Source of the DNA: SIG480 sp045546975
GTDB taxonomy: Bacteria; Bacillota; Clostridia; Oscillospirales; JAAYXM01
Direction: 5' to 3'
DNA: 64,000 nucleotides
Assembly (NCBI GenBank): GCA_045546975.1
Contig: JAZQDV010000008.1
Coordinates: forward strand, 97,508 to 161,507
This document shows positions 8,567 to 17,039 of the stretch, in pieces. The notes beneath the pieces were generated by a model. It did not search any database. It had not been told where the DNA came from and saw nothing but the letters and a program-made list of their open reading frames with translations. Both the position numbers and the translations under genes were made by a program. Within the stretch, counting starts at the first letter, position 1. Each line of letters starts with the position of its first letter.

Positions 8567-9067
8567 TTATATATTATATTTGTTCCCTTTGAAAAAGTGA
8601 TACAAAACCACGACTGCGAGAAAAGCCCCGAGGGAGTCAATGGCGACATCCGAAAGCATCGGGCCGCGCCCCGGAACAAACGCTTGGTGCAACTCGTCAA
8701 ATGCGGCATATAAAGTCGTTATAAGAGCTGCGAAAAGAGGTCTTGTTTTTCTTGTGAGCTTCTCAACAAACGCAAAAATGAGTGATGCAAGAAGAAAAAA
8801 CTCGAACAGGTGAGCAGCCTTTCTCACTATAACAATGAGCTTTTCAACAAGCTCACCGATGTCATACGAAAAAAGGCCTGCGGTTATTTTCCTTGTCGTT
8901 CTTTCAAGAAATCGCGCAATAACAGCACTTTTACCCCTTGAAACTGCAGAGGTGTCGGAGGAAAAGTCTGATATTATTCTCATCATATAGACTGACGAAA
9001 TGCCAAGGATATATGCGTCAAGTTTTTCTATTTTTTCTGTTTTGTCATAGCCTTGTATTTGTGCCAA
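8567..9067 (-). CDS. VanZ-like membrane protein
   Basis: Recognised from the family core RKAAHLFEFFLLASLIFAF followed by TLYAAFDELHQAFVPGRGP and SDVAIDSLGAFLAVVV, which form the C-terminal membrane helices with the conserved AHxxEF and DExxQ motifs. VanZ-type proteins confer low-level teicoplanin resistance in one case, but most are of unknown role. The frame opens at a TTG inside the preceding gene (40-base overlap) and the N-terminal hydrophobic helix is weak, so the true start may lie at the ATG pair near 8981-8986, or the N-terminus may be degraded. The start is the least certain of this region. Confidence 0.75.
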   Translation of the reverse strand: MAQIQGYDKTEKIEKLDAYILGISSVYMMRIISDFSSDTSAVSRGKSAVIARFLERTTRKITAGLFSYDIGELVEKLIVIVRKAAHLFEFFLLASLIFAFVEKLTRKTRPLFAALITTLYAAFDELHQAFVPGRGPMLSDVAIDSLGAFLAVVVLYHFFKGNKYNI

Positions 9068-9543
9068 AAGCTCTTCACCCGCTTTATTTCTTCAGCCGTA
9101 AACCTCGCACGTGCAATTCTTGCGGCATCTCTTATCTCTATGTCGCTGAGACCGTCCTTTGCCATCGCCATAAGAGTATTTATGTCCTCTCGTGTAAGAC
9201 GTGAGCCGATAAGCCTCATAATTTCCCGCTTGTCCTCGCGGGTAACACCCTCCGTTACCTTTTCGGCGGCTTTCTCAACCACTGTCTGCTTGGATTTTTG
9301 CGGCTTTGGGGCAGTTTCCTTTTCATCGACGGGCACGTCTTTCTCTTCCGCAATTTCCTCCACTTCTTCGATGGTTACCTCGCCCGTCTCAAGCATTGTA
9401 TTGATTTCACTTTTTACAATGCTTTTCATGGCGTACCCGCCAAGATATTCGAGAGCAAAACGGTACCCGAAAAATCCGAGGACGCCGAGAATAACAAGTA
9501 CACACGCCCAAATAATGAGGCGTTTTTTTGTTTTTACTTTCAT
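9028..9543 (-). CDS. Single-pass membrane protein of unknown function
   Basis: I do not recognise a family. The 171-residue protein starts MKVKTKKRLIIWACVLVILGVLGFFGY, one transmembrane helix at about residues 9-28. A short acidic linker (TIEEVEEIAEEKDVPVDEKE) and a lysine-rich stretch follow, then a helical C-terminal domain (about 95-171) with the repeated pattern LTREDINTLMAMAKDGLSD. The ribosome site AGGAG stands seven bases before the ATG. It sits between the SLH surface protein and the VanZ-like gene, which suggests an envelope role, but that is only context. Confidence 0.7.
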   Translation of the reverse strand: MKVKTKKRLIIWACVLVILGVLGFFGYRFALEYLGGYAMKSIVKSEINTMLETGEVTIEEVEEIAEEKDVPVDEKETAPKPQKSKQTVVEKAAEKVTEGVTREDKREIMRLIGSRLTREDINTLMAMAKDGLSDIEIRDAARIARARFTAEEIKRVKSFWHKYKAMTKQKK

Positions 9544-9560
9544 AGTTTCTCCTATTATAA

Positions 9561-9585
9561 AAGCGCCCGAGGTAAACGGGCGCCT
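9561..9585 (-). terminator. Terminator after the SLH surface-protein gene
   Basis: Stem GCGCCCG (9563-9569) with CGGGCGC (9577-9583) and a seven-base loop, followed on the minus strand by TTTTATAATA. It would end most transcripts of the exopolysaccharide/S-layer unit ahead of the small membrane protein. Confidence 0.75.
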
Positions 9586-9600
9586 TATATTTGCTTTAGC

Positions 9601-11514
9601 TTACGGATTCGGTACGGATGAACCGCCACCGCCGCCTGCACCGCCGCCTGCACCGCCGCTGCTCGGCAATGCGGGAACCTTAATTACGATGTAAACATCC
9701 TTTGTGCCGACCTTGCCTGCAAACCTTGCAGCATTCTCTGCATCAAAGCTGATGAAACGGCCTGTGAAGAGGTCCTGCATCCAGTTGTCAATACTCGGTG
9801 TGTTGAACGCATCATATGCATCGTAAACTGCAGTCTGGAGCTCAAAAAGTGTCTTCGGGTCGGTGTTATAAACGCCGATAATAGGTGCGATAGCATTGCT
9901 TGTAGAATCTATCATATCAGTAAGAATCTCAGCAACCGCCTTTTCAGCATCAGTCTTGAAGCTTACTTTATGGAATCCTGCTGTTGTGCAATCAACACCG
10001 CCTGTAGCATCCTTGTTTGTGTCGATGAAGAGATTCTGCACGACTGTTCCGTTAAGATTTGTAAGACCTGAAAGGTCAAATGTGATTGTGTTGCCTTCGA
10101 TGTCCGCATACTTCTTCTCAGTAGCTCCACCGTTTACAGAGTAGGAAACGTATGTTCCGGCCTCATTGATTGCAAGATCGTCGGGAGCGGGAGGAAGTGT
10201 CGGGTCACCTTCGTCGGAGCCGCCGCCACCGCCGCCACCGCCGGGAGGTGTGGGCTTTACTTCTTCGCCTTCGACTGTTACTTTGGTGCCCTGGGTTTCA
10301 ACCTTTGTATCTTTCTGAACATCTGCTGTGTCTACCTTACCGTTACCTGTGATAACACCACCGGCACCGTCAACGTCTACGTTTTCAACCTTGGCGCCGC
10401 TCTCAACCTTAACGGTTGTGTTATCACCCTTGACTGTAACGTCTTCTACCTCAGTTCCGCTCTCAAAGTTAACTTCGATGTCAGAGCCCTGGATTTCAAC
10501 GCTCGGTGTGGAAACACCGGTGCTTACGTCTGCACTGTTTTCGGTAATGATAACCTTATCAACTGCTACCTTGTCGTCAGCCTTTACCGTAACATCACGG
10601 ACAGGGCTTCCTACAACAACCTGGGAAGTGCTTGAATCACCTGTGATGTTAACATCACCGCTTCGGATGATGATGTCACCCTTGACTATGACATTGTCAA
10701 GATTGATTTTGCTGTCTCCGACAGCGTCTGTGATGATAAGGTCGCCATTGATAATCGCGCCGTCAAGATTTACATTTGCATCGTTTAAGATAACGCTGCC
10801 GTCAATTGTTACGCCCTTGTAGTTTACATCTCCCTTTGCAAAGTAGCATGCGATACGGTCAAGCATAGCCGCAAACTCAGCACGTGTTACCTGTGCCTTC
10901 GGGCGGATTGTGTTTCGTGTATCACCGAGAACAACGTTGCACTCGATAAGTGCGTTTGTTGAAGCCTTTGCCCAATCGGAAACGCTTGCAGCATCGCTGA
11001 ACTTGTTTGCAGCATTCGGGTCAGTCTGGACCTTTAAGAATGTGCGTGCAAGGATTGTAAATGTCTGCTCACGCGTAATCGGCATATTCGGCATAATCTT
11101 ATTGCCATCACCGTTGATAATCTTAATTGCAACGCCTGATTCCATAAGCTCGTAATACCATGCGCCGAGCACAACGTCAACATAATGCTCGATGCTTGTT
11201 TTATCTGCGTGTGCACCAAGAACGCGGACCATCATCGCAACAAGCTCTGCACGTGTGAGTGAATCATCGGGACGGAGCTTTCCTGCATGACCGTTCATAA
11301 CGCCGTTCTGAACTACGCAGTTTATTCCCTGGTACTTCCAGGACCCTTCCTCCGGAGCATCAGTAAAGTCTCCAAGGAAATTCTCTTCACTGTGAACGCC
11401 GAGAAGCTTTGTGCTGATTACAGTTGCGTCTTCTGCCGCAAATACTGTAGCAAAGCTTGAAAGCATCGCAAGAGTGAGAATGCAAGAAATTAAAATCTTA
11501 ACTGTTTTCTTCAT
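9601..11514 (-). CDS. Large surface protein with three S-layer homology domains and a beta-repeat region
   Basis: Secreted cell-wall protein of 637 residues. It has a signal peptide (MKKTVKILISCILTLAMLSSFATVFA), then three SLH domains at about 45-105, 107-165 and 168-228 (the second and third marked by PITREQTFTILARTF and QVTRAEFAAMLDR). These bind wall polysaccharide. Residues about 230-425 are a low-complexity Val/Asp-rich ladder (VTIDGSVILNDANVNLDGAIINGDLIITDA) that reads like a parallel beta-helix. A poly-glycine hinge follows at about 430, then a globular C-terminal domain and a second Gly-rich tail ending SSVPNP. The gene begins 15 bases after cpsB, so it is probably in the same transcript. 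Confidence 0.85.
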   Translation of the reverse strand: MKKTVKILISCILTLAMLSSFATVFAAEDATVISTKLLGVHSEENFLGDFTDAPEEGSWKYQGINCVVQNGVMNGHAGKLRPDDSLTRAELVAMMVRVLGAHADKTSIEHYVDVVLGAWYYELMESGVAIKIINGDGNKIMPNMPITREQTFTILARTFLKVQTDPNAANKFSDAASVSDWAKASTNALIECNVVLGDTRNTIRPKAQVTRAEFAAMLDRIACYFAKGDVNYKGVTIDGSVILNDANVNLDGAIINGDLIITDAVGDSKINLDNVIVKGDIIIRSGDVNITGDSSTSQVVVGSPVRDVTVKADDKVAVDKVIITENSADVSTGVSTPSVEIQGSDIEVNFESGTEVEDVTVKGDNTTVKVESGAKVENVDVDGAGGVITGNGKVDTADVQKDTKVETQGTKVTVEGEEVKPTPPGGGGGGGGSDEGDPTLPPAPDDLAINEAGTYVSYSVNGGATEKKYADIEGNTITFDLSGLTNLNGTVVQNLFIDTNKDATGGVDCTTAGFHKVSFKTDAEKAVAEILTDMIDSTSNAIAPIIGVYNTDPKTLFELQTAVYDAYDAFNTPSIDNWMQDLFTGRFISFDAENAARFAGKVGTKDVYIVIKVPALPSSGGAGGGAGGGGGSSVPNP

Positions 11515-11529
11515 TTTTGCACCTTCCTA

Positions 11530-12222
11530 TCAGATATTTTTGTTCTTTTCAGCTTTTCTTATTATTCTCTCTGAGTTATATTCTATCGCAGGCATAAGCT
11601 TTCCTATCTTTTTGACTGCGGAGGAATATACCTTATATGAAATCTTACCGTCTCCGTGCACGTCACTTCCAAGGAGATGAACGGCATCGTCCGCGATAAG
11701 TCTCAGATATTCTTGTCTGTGTCGCCTGGACTCCAAAAACGCGTCTGCGTTTATCTGTACGTCGATATTGAGCTTCAATATCTTTTCTCTGCCTGATTTT
11801 GAGTATCTGTCGATATGTGCGCATATCGGACGGAGATGTCGCTCGCGCGCAATCGCCTTTACTGAATCAAAAATCCAGTATGGCCATGGCTCAGGCGGGA
11901 ATTCAACCAGGATATAGTCGGTCCCCTCGATACAAAGCTTATCTAAATCCGGAAGCTTTTCTATTCCGATTCCAAGCCTCACCTCTGCGCCCTTGAATAT
12001 CCTGATTCCATCAAGATCGTGGGAGGTGAGCTCCAAATATGTTTCCTCACGCCTTTTGAGAAACTCTTCTACTGTTTCGTCCTCAAGATAATAGTGAGGG
12101 GTTGCGACTATTGTGGAAACACCTGCAGCCTTTGCGTATTTGATTTGTTCAAGCGACATTTCTATGCTGTCGGACCCATGGTCTGCGGCAGGAAGTACGT
12201 GTGAATGAAAATCAATATACAC
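11530..12222 (-). CDS. CpsB/YwqE-type manganese-dependent tyrosine-protein phosphatase
   Basis: PHP-superfamily phosphatase that dephosphorylates the BY-kinase of capsule or exopolysaccharide systems. The 230-residue protein has the metal-binding motif DFHSHVLPAADHGSDS at the N-terminus, then ATPHYY, the CAHIDRY motif near residue 136, and LLGSDVHG near residue 185. It follows the kinase gene with a 15-base gap and precedes the SLH protein. Phosphatase and kinase act together to cycle phosphotyrosine and control polymer export. Confidence 0.92.
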   Translation of the reverse strand: MYIDFHSHVLPAADHGSDSIEMSLEQIKYAKAAGVSTIVATPHYYLEDETVEEFLKRREETYLELTSHDLDGIRIFKGAEVRLGIGIEKLPDLDKLCIEGTDYILVEFPPEPWPYWIFDSVKAIARERHLRPICAHIDRYSKSGREKILKLNIDVQINADAFLESRRHRQEYLRLIADDAVHLLGSDVHGDGKISYKVYSSAVKKIGKLMPAIEYNSERIIRKAEKNKNI

Positions 12223-12237
12223 AGCATTTCCCCCTTT

Positions 12238-13002
12238 TTATCTTTCTCTTCCGGGGAGACTGTAGCCGTACGTGTATCTGTAACGTGCTTTGTACTTTCT
12301 CTTGTATCTGTACTGCATAAAGAGAGCGTCTCCAACGGAGTCGTTGAGAATGAATCCGAGGATTTTCGCATTTACTCTCTGTAGTCCTTCTATGGACTGC
12401 TTTACCGCTTCAAGCATTGTCTCGTTCTCACGGACAATGAATACAACACCATCAAGTTTGTTTGCAATAATTGCAATATCAGTGACCACGTTTGCTGGCG
12501 GAGTATCAATGAAGATGTAGTCATACTCTTTCTTGAGCTGCTCAAGCACCTCGTCAAGTGCGGGAGACATAAGAAGCTCCGGCGGACTTGGAGGAATTGT
12601 GCCCACAGGTAGAATATAGAGGTTTTCATATTCTGTCTTTGAGATTGCAAGCTCACTTGTGAAGTTTCCGAGTCTGTCGGAAAGTCCCGGAGAGGAGGGG
12701 ATTTCAAAATATCTGTGTCCTCTCGGCTTTCTCATATCCATATCAATGATAAGAGTTTTGTTTCCTGTCTGTGCAAAGGAGATACCCATATTGAGGCAGG
12801 TTGTTGTTTTTCCTTCACTCTCCATTGCACTCGTGAAGGCAACTACCTTCTTGTTATCAGAAAGCATAAACATAAGGTTTGTTCTCATCGCCTTATATGC
12901 TTCTGTGATTATAAACGGGCTGTTCTCCGTAAGAAGCTCGCTCTTTACGTATGAGCTTATTTTCTTCTTTTTAAGCTTTAATTTGAAATTGAGGAATGAC
13001 AT
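12238..13002 (-). CDS. Bacterial tyrosine kinase (BY-kinase) CpsD/YwqD
   Basis: Cytoplasmic half of a two-part BY-kinase. The 254-residue protein has the deviant Walker A in FTSAMESEGKTTTCLN (about 56-71), Walker A' LIIDMDMRKPRGH and Walker B YIFIDTPPAN. The C-terminal tyrosine cluster (about 229-250, seven Tyr among many Lys/Arg) is the autophosphorylation site. It lies immediately downstream of the Wzz-like activator (one-base junction) and upstream of its phosphatase, the usual order in Firmicutes. Confidence 0.94.
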   Translation of the reverse strand: MSFLNFKLKLKKKKISSYVKSELLTENSPFIITEAYKAMRTNLMFMLSDNKKVVAFTSAMESEGKTTTCLNMGISFAQTGNKTLIIDMDMRKPRGHRYFEIPSSPGLSDRLGNFTSELAISKTEYENLYILPVGTIPPSPPELLMSPALDEVLEQLKKEYDYIFIDTPPANVVTDIAIIANKLDGVVFIVRENETMLEAVKQSIEGLQRVNAKILGFILNDSVGDALFMQYRYKRKYKARYRYTYGYSLPGRER

Positions 13003-13728
13003 TTACTGTACCCCCTTTTTCTTGTTCTTGAGAGCACGTTTTCCGGAAGCGGTCTTTCCTGCAATCTTGAATGCAGGGATTACACCGATAATCGGGAGGT
13101 CAAAGTTCTCAACAAGAGTAAATTCATCCTTGACGCGTGTGTCAAATACCTGGATGAGCAAGATAATGAATACTGAAAGCATTGCGCCAAGGAGAGCACC
13201 GAGAACTGTGTTCTTCGGGATGTTTGGCGATGATGGAGAAAGCGGAAGCGTTGCATAGTCGATAACTGAAACTGCACCGGCGTTCATAACGCGCTTGATT
13301 TCACCCGGAGCAACCTTGAGGATTGTATCAGCGATAATCTGCGCCTCCCTGGGGTTTGAGTGGGTGACGGAAATACGGAAAATTTCGGTGTTTGAAACGG
13401 ATGTTGCCGAAATCATCTTCTTTATCTGGCTTGAGGTATATGAAAGACCCGACTGCTCTGCAACCTTATCAAGAACCGTACGGCTGTTGAGGATAACAAC
13501 GCAGGTATCAAGAATCTCACGGGAAACCGCAACGTCACTCGTTGTAACGATAGACGACTTTCTCTCTGCCATGTTTGAAACGTAGAGAAGCGTCTGTGAA
13601 GTATACATCGGTGTTACAAAGAGCACGTTAGTCATAAAAAACAACACGCCACTAAGCACCGTAGCCGTTATGATAATCCATATCTTCGATATCAGGACGC
13701 TTATCGTCTTTTTGAGATCAAGTTCCAT
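13003..13728 (-). CDS. Wzz/YveK-type chain-length regulator and kinase activator
   Basis: Membrane protein of 241 residues with one N-terminal helix (about 17-40, IWIIITATVLSGVLFF) and one C-terminal helix (about 172-195, LGALLGAMLSVFIILLIQVF), enclosing an extracytoplasmic domain. This is the layout of Wzz/CapA proteins. The cytoplasmic tail activates the BY-kinase encoded right after it. The proline-rich SPSSPNIPKN before the second helix is a family signature. A promoter lies directly upstream. Confidence 0.9.
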   Translation of the reverse strand: MELDLKKTISVLISKIWIIITATVLSGVLFFMTNVLFVTPMYTSQTLLYVSNMAERKSSIVTTSDVAVSREILDTCVVILNSRTVLDKVAEQSGLSYTSSQIKKMISATSVSNTEIFRISVTHSNPREAQIIADTILKVAPGEIKRVMNAGAVSVIDYATLPLSPSSPNIPKNTVLGALLGAMLSVFIILLIQVFDTRVKDEFTLVENFDLPIIGVIPAFKIAGKTASGKRALKNKKKGVQ

Positions 13729-13764
13729 TTATCTCTCTCCTTTTGCGCTTGAAGTGTATTTATT

Positions 13765-13794
13765 AGTATACCACATTTTTTCTCTGAAAAGCAA
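13765..13794 (-). promoter_or_regulatory. Promoter of the yveK-cpsD-cpsB-SLH unit
   Basis: Minus strand: -35 TTGCTT (13789-13794), 18-bp spacer, -10 TATACT (13765-13770). It begins at the stop codon of the capD-type gene upstream, so the kinase module can be expressed on its own. Confidence 0.65.
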
Positions 13795-13796
13795 TA

Positions 13797-15689
13797 CTAA
13801 TTGCTAATTTCCGCGTGCTCAAGGAAGCCTTCTATATTGCTTCCCTGTTCGACGCTTTTTTCAAAATCTATCGATATCATATCAAAGAGCGCCTCACGGA
13901 TTTTTTCTTCACCGCAATCACTTGCAAGAAGGTCTGAAAGCTTTGAGAGGTCAGCATCTACCTTTTCGGTGACGGGCTCGGTCTGCATAATAAAGATTTT
14001 GTCGTTGTCGGTCTTTGAAACCTTTTCGGTATCAAGCCTTATTTCTTCAAACATCTTCTCTCCGGGACGGAGGCCTGTAAACTCGATTTCGATATCCTCA
14101 TGTAGCCTTAATCCTGCAAGGGAAATCATATTGCAGGCAAGTTCGTAAATACTTACGGGCTCGCCCATATCGAGCACGAAAATCTCGCCCTTCTTTGCGG
14201 AAACGCCTGCGCTTAAAACAAGCGATACCGCCTCGGGAATCGTCATGAAGTAGCGGATAATATTTCTGTGGGTGACCGTAACCGGTCCGCCTTCTTCAAT
14301 CTGCTTTCTGAAAATCGGAATGACGCTTCCGTTTGAGCCGAGCACGTTTCCAAATCTTACGGCGGAAAGCTCACAGCCACGGCCATTGTATCTCTGGACA
14401 ACAAGCTCTGCCGCGCGCTTTGTTGCACCCATTACGTTCGTCGGGTTAACCGCCTTGTCGGTGGAAATAAAAACAAATCGCTCGGTGCCGTTTTCTATAC
14501 AACACTCAACTGTGTTTTTTGTGCCAAAGACGTTGTTTTTTATCGCTTCAAAAGGGTTGTCCTCCATAAGCGGAACGTGTTTGTGCGCTGCGGCGTGGAA
14601 AACAACATCAAACTTATGGCGACGGAAGAGATATGTCATCCTTGCCTTGTCGCGGACACTGCCCACACGCACAGCAAAGCGCGATTCGTCATACTTTGTG
14701 AGAAGGTCATTGCGGAGGAAGAAAAGTCCGTTCTCGTTTATATCCATAATAACAAGGAACTTACAGCCATACTCAAGCACCTGACGGCAAATTTCAGAAC
14801 CGATACTGCCCGCGCCACCTGTTACAAGCACTGTTTTTCCCTTTATGTAATCAGCAACGATGTTCATATCGGTCTTTATGGAGTCGCGGAAAAGAAGATC
14901 CTCGATGGAAAGGTTTTTGAGTGACTTTTTAGCGCCCGACATATAGTCGTTGAAGTCAACAAGGCTTCCGAACGTCTTTATCGGAAGATTGCATGCCTTA
15001 CACTTATCAAAAATTGTGTTGAGCTCACGCGCGGATGCCGAGGGGATTGCAATTATAATCTCTTCCGCTTTCGTTTCCTTTGCGATTCGGGCAATGTCTG
15101 AAATTTTACCCATAACGCGAACGCCCGAAAGCGTCATACCGCGCTTTGAGGGGTTATCATCACAAAGAGCAACGGGATAGCTTGTCATATTCGAGCTTGT
15201 CAGAAGGAGCTGGATAAGTGAGCTTCCTGCATTGCCTGCGCCGACAATAATGGCTCGCTTTGCATCTGCTTTTTGCTTTGAGTCCTGGGAGTTGCGAATC
15301 TTTACACCGTATTCAATGTATCTCATAACAACCGTAAATATAAAAAACGATACGGTAAAGATAAGCGAAATGCTGAGCGATATCGGGAAATTAAAAATCT
15401 TATGCGCGATGTATGTAAAGATAATTGCCAGAACGCTTGAAGCGCTCTTTACGAAAATATCCCTGACAGAAAGAACTCCCGGCATTGCATTGTATCTTCC
15501 GAGAAGCAGACCGAATACTATCGTCAGGACGGGCAGAGTGATAAAAAATGCAGGACTTGCAAATTCAAAGTAGCCCACCATCTCCGAAAAGCGCATGTCA
15601 AAGCGCAAAAATACAGCAAAAAAGAGCGCAAGAGCTGCGCACAGTATATCGCTGAGTATGTGTCTGAAGTTGTGAGTATTCAGGCGCAT
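13797..15689 (-). CDS. CapD/PglF-type membrane-bound nucleotide-sugar 4,6-dehydratase
   Basis: Probably converts UDP-GlcNAc or a related nucleotide sugar to a 4-keto-6-deoxy intermediate for surface polysaccharide. The N-terminus has four membrane helices (first about 200 residues). A first Rossmann fold (VGAGNAGSSLIQLL) and the catalytic SDR domain (VLVTGGAGSIGSEICRQ) follow. The dehydratase signature STDKAVNPTNVMGATKR replaces the usual YxxxK with M-G-A-T-K, as in this family. I use the ATG at 15689 with GGAGG ten bases upstream, giving 630 residues. The open frame extends to 15713, but that start would be about nine bases from the likely transcript start. Confidence 0.9.
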   Translation of the reverse strand: MRLNTHNFRHILSDILCAALALFFAVFLRFDMRFSEMVGYFEFASPAFFITLPVLTIVFGLLLGRYNAMPGVLSVRDIFVKSASSVLAIIFTYIAHKIFNFPISLSISLIFTVSFFIFTVVMRYIEYGVKIRNSQDSKQKADAKRAIIVGAGNAGSSLIQLLLTSSNMTSYPVALCDDNPSKRGMTLSGVRVMGKISDIARIAKETKAEEIIIAIPSASARELNTIFDKCKACNLPIKTFGSLVDFNDYMSGAKKSLKNLSIEDLLFRDSIKTDMNIVADYIKGKTVLVTGGAGSIGSEICRQVLEYGCKFLVIMDINENGLFFLRNDLLTKYDESRFAVRVGSVRDKARMTYLFRRHKFDVVFHAAAHKHVPLMEDNPFEAIKNNVFGTKNTVECCIENGTERFVFISTDKAVNPTNVMGATKRAAELVVQRYNGRGCELSAVRFGNVLGSNGSVIPIFRKQIEEGGPVTVTHRNIIRYFMTIPEAVSLVLSAGVSAKKGEIFVLDMGEPVSIYELACNMISLAGLRLHEDIEIEFTGLRPGEKMFEEIRLDTEKVSKTDNDKIFIMQTEPVTEKVDADLSKLSDLLASDCGEEKIREALFDMISIDFEKSVEQGSNIEGFLEHAEISN

Positions 15690-15728
15690 TGACGGTTTTC
15701 CTCCAAAAAACATAATTCTTGTAATACT

Positions 15729-15757
15729 ATTTTAACACAATTAAATACTTTTGTAAA
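15729..15757 (-). promoter_or_regulatory. Promoter of the capD-type gene
   Basis: Minus strand: -35 TTTACA (15752-15757), 17-bp spacer, -10 TAAAAT (15729-15734). Confidence 0.65.
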
Positions 15758-15758
15758 G

Positions 15759-15797
15759 AAAAAACGTCTGGAAAAACTATGTTTTTCAGACGTTTTT
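15759..15797 (-). terminator. Terminator of the hrcA-grpE-dnaK-dnaJ operon
   Basis: Stem with AAACGTCTG and CAGACGTTT arms and an A/T-rich inner part, then TTTTTTC on the minus strand. It lies just after the dnaJ stop. Confidence 0.85.
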
Positions 15798-15801
15798 ATC
15801 C

Positions 15802-16947
15802 TTATTTTCTTTTCAGTTTTTCAAAAAAGCTCTTGCGCTCGGAATATTCGCTCTCTCCAACAGATTTTGAGAACTCCGAAAGTAAGTCCTTCTGCTTCTG
15901 GTTGAGGTTCTTTGGCACCTCGATGTTCACGCGCACGAACTGGTCTCCACGGCGTGACGAATGAAGCACGGGCACACCCTTTCCGCGAAGACGGAACACC
16001 GTTCCCGTCTGCGTTCCCTCGGGCACTGTATATTTTACCTTGCCGTCGAGGGTCGGAACTTCTATCTCGGCGCCGAGCACCGCCTGTGTAAACGTAATCG
16101 GCACATCGCACATAATGGACGTTCCGTCACGGGTGAGAATATGGTGCGGGCGTACAGAAACCGTGATAAGAACATCACCGTTCGGTCCGCCGTTTCTTCC
16201 TGCATGACCCTCGCCGCGAAGGGAAACGGTCTGTCCCTCATCAATTCCCGCAGGGATATTGACGGAAAGTTTTTTAGATATACGTTCGTTGCCCGTGCCA
16301 CCGCATTTTGAACACGGTGTCTTTATAATCTTTCCCTTGCCGTGACACGTCGGGCACACGCTCTGAGTGGACATCGTTCCAAGCGGAGTTCTTCTCGTTG
16401 TCCTTACAGAACCCGTACCGTGACACGTTGCGCAGGTCTCGGCACTTGTGCCTTTTTCTGCACCCGAGCCACCGCACGAAGAGCATTTTTCCGTTCTTGT
16501 TACGTTTATCTCCTTTGTGCAACCAAACGCCGCTTCTTCAAAGGTGAGAACAAGCCTCTGTCTTATACTTTCGCCTCTCTGGGGTGCGTTCTGGCGCGAT
16601 GCTGTACCTCCGCCAAAGCCACCGCCAAAGAACGAGCCGAATATATCACCGATGTCAAAGTCCTCAAAGCCAAATCCGCCGCCGTAGCCTCCGCCATAAC
16701 CGCCCGCACCGAAGTTCGGGTCTACACCCGCGTGACCGAACTGGTCATACTTCTGGCGTTTGGAAGAATCGGAAAGAACCTCGTACGCCTCATTGACTTC
16801 CTTGAACTTTTCTTCAGCTTCTTTATTGTCTTTATTGAAGTCGGGATGGTACTTTTTTGCAAGCTTTCGGTAAGCTGATTTAAGCTCACTGTCCGTCGCA
16901 GTTTTTGATACCCCCAAAACTTCATAATAATCTCTTTTTTCTGCCAT
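15802..16947 (-). CDS. dnaJ: Chaperone DnaJ (Hsp40)
   Basis: Co-chaperone that delivers substrates to DnaK and stimulates its ATPase. The 381-residue type I protein has a J domain (residues 1-70, KKYHPDFNKD with HPD), a Gly/Phe-rich linker (about 75-120), and four zinc repeats CSSCGGSG, CATCHGTG, CPTCHGKG and CSKCGGTG (about 150-215). The substrate-binding C-terminal domains follow. It is last in the heat-shock operon, 92 bases after dnaK. The gap holds a terminator-like hairpin and one copy of the short repeat element. Confidence 0.97.
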   Translation of the reverse strand: MAEKRDYYEVLGVSKTATDSELKSAYRKLAKKYHPDFNKDNKEAEEKFKEVNEAYEVLSDSSKRQKYDQFGHAGVDPNFGAGGYGGGYGGGFGFEDFDIGDIFGSFFGGGFGGGTASRQNAPQRGESIRQRLVLTFEEAAFGCTKEINVTRTEKCSSCGGSGAEKGTSAETCATCHGTGSVRTTRRTPLGTMSTQSVCPTCHGKGKIIKTPCSKCGGTGNERISKKLSVNIPAGIDEGQTVSLRGEGHAGRNGGPNGDVLITVSVRPHHILTRDGTSIMCDVPITFTQAVLGAEIEVPTLDGKVKYTVPEGTQTGTVFRLRGKGVPVLHSSRRGDQFVRVNIEVPKNLNQKQKDLLSEFSKSVGESEYSERKSFFEKLKRK

Positions 16948-16962
16948 AACATCCTCCGGGAA

Positions 16963-17010
16963 CTGCAGAATTTATTATATTTTCGCATTATGCATTTTGC
17001 ACTCTGCATT
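16963..17010. repeat. Short TIR element, copy 1 (dnaK-dnaJ gap), reduced
   Basis: About 48 bases with CTGCAGAATTT at the dnaJ side and ACTCTGCATT at the dnaK side, related to copies 2 and 3. This copy has lost the exact 10-bp end symmetry, and the middle is only about 25 bases. The ACTCTGCATT end abuts the hairpin at 17011-17037 without a gap. Confidence 0.6.
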
Positions 17011-17037
17011 AAAATTGCCGCATTCAGCGGCAATTTT
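17011..17037 (-). terminator. Hairpin two bases after the dnaK stop
   Basis: AAAATTGCCGC (17011-17021) pairs with GCGGCAATTTT (17027-17037) around a five-base loop. On the minus strand the stem is followed by AATGCAG of the repeat element rather than a T run beyond TTTT, so it may be a partial terminator or an mRNA 3'-end stabiliser within the operon. Confidence 0.65.
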
Positions 17038-17039
17038 TA

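Noticed and set aside
9626..10247. CCGCCG/CCACCG repeats resembling a repeat array
   Set aside because: They are Gly-codon tracts inside the SLH protein (hinge and tail), not spaced repeats; no CRISPR.
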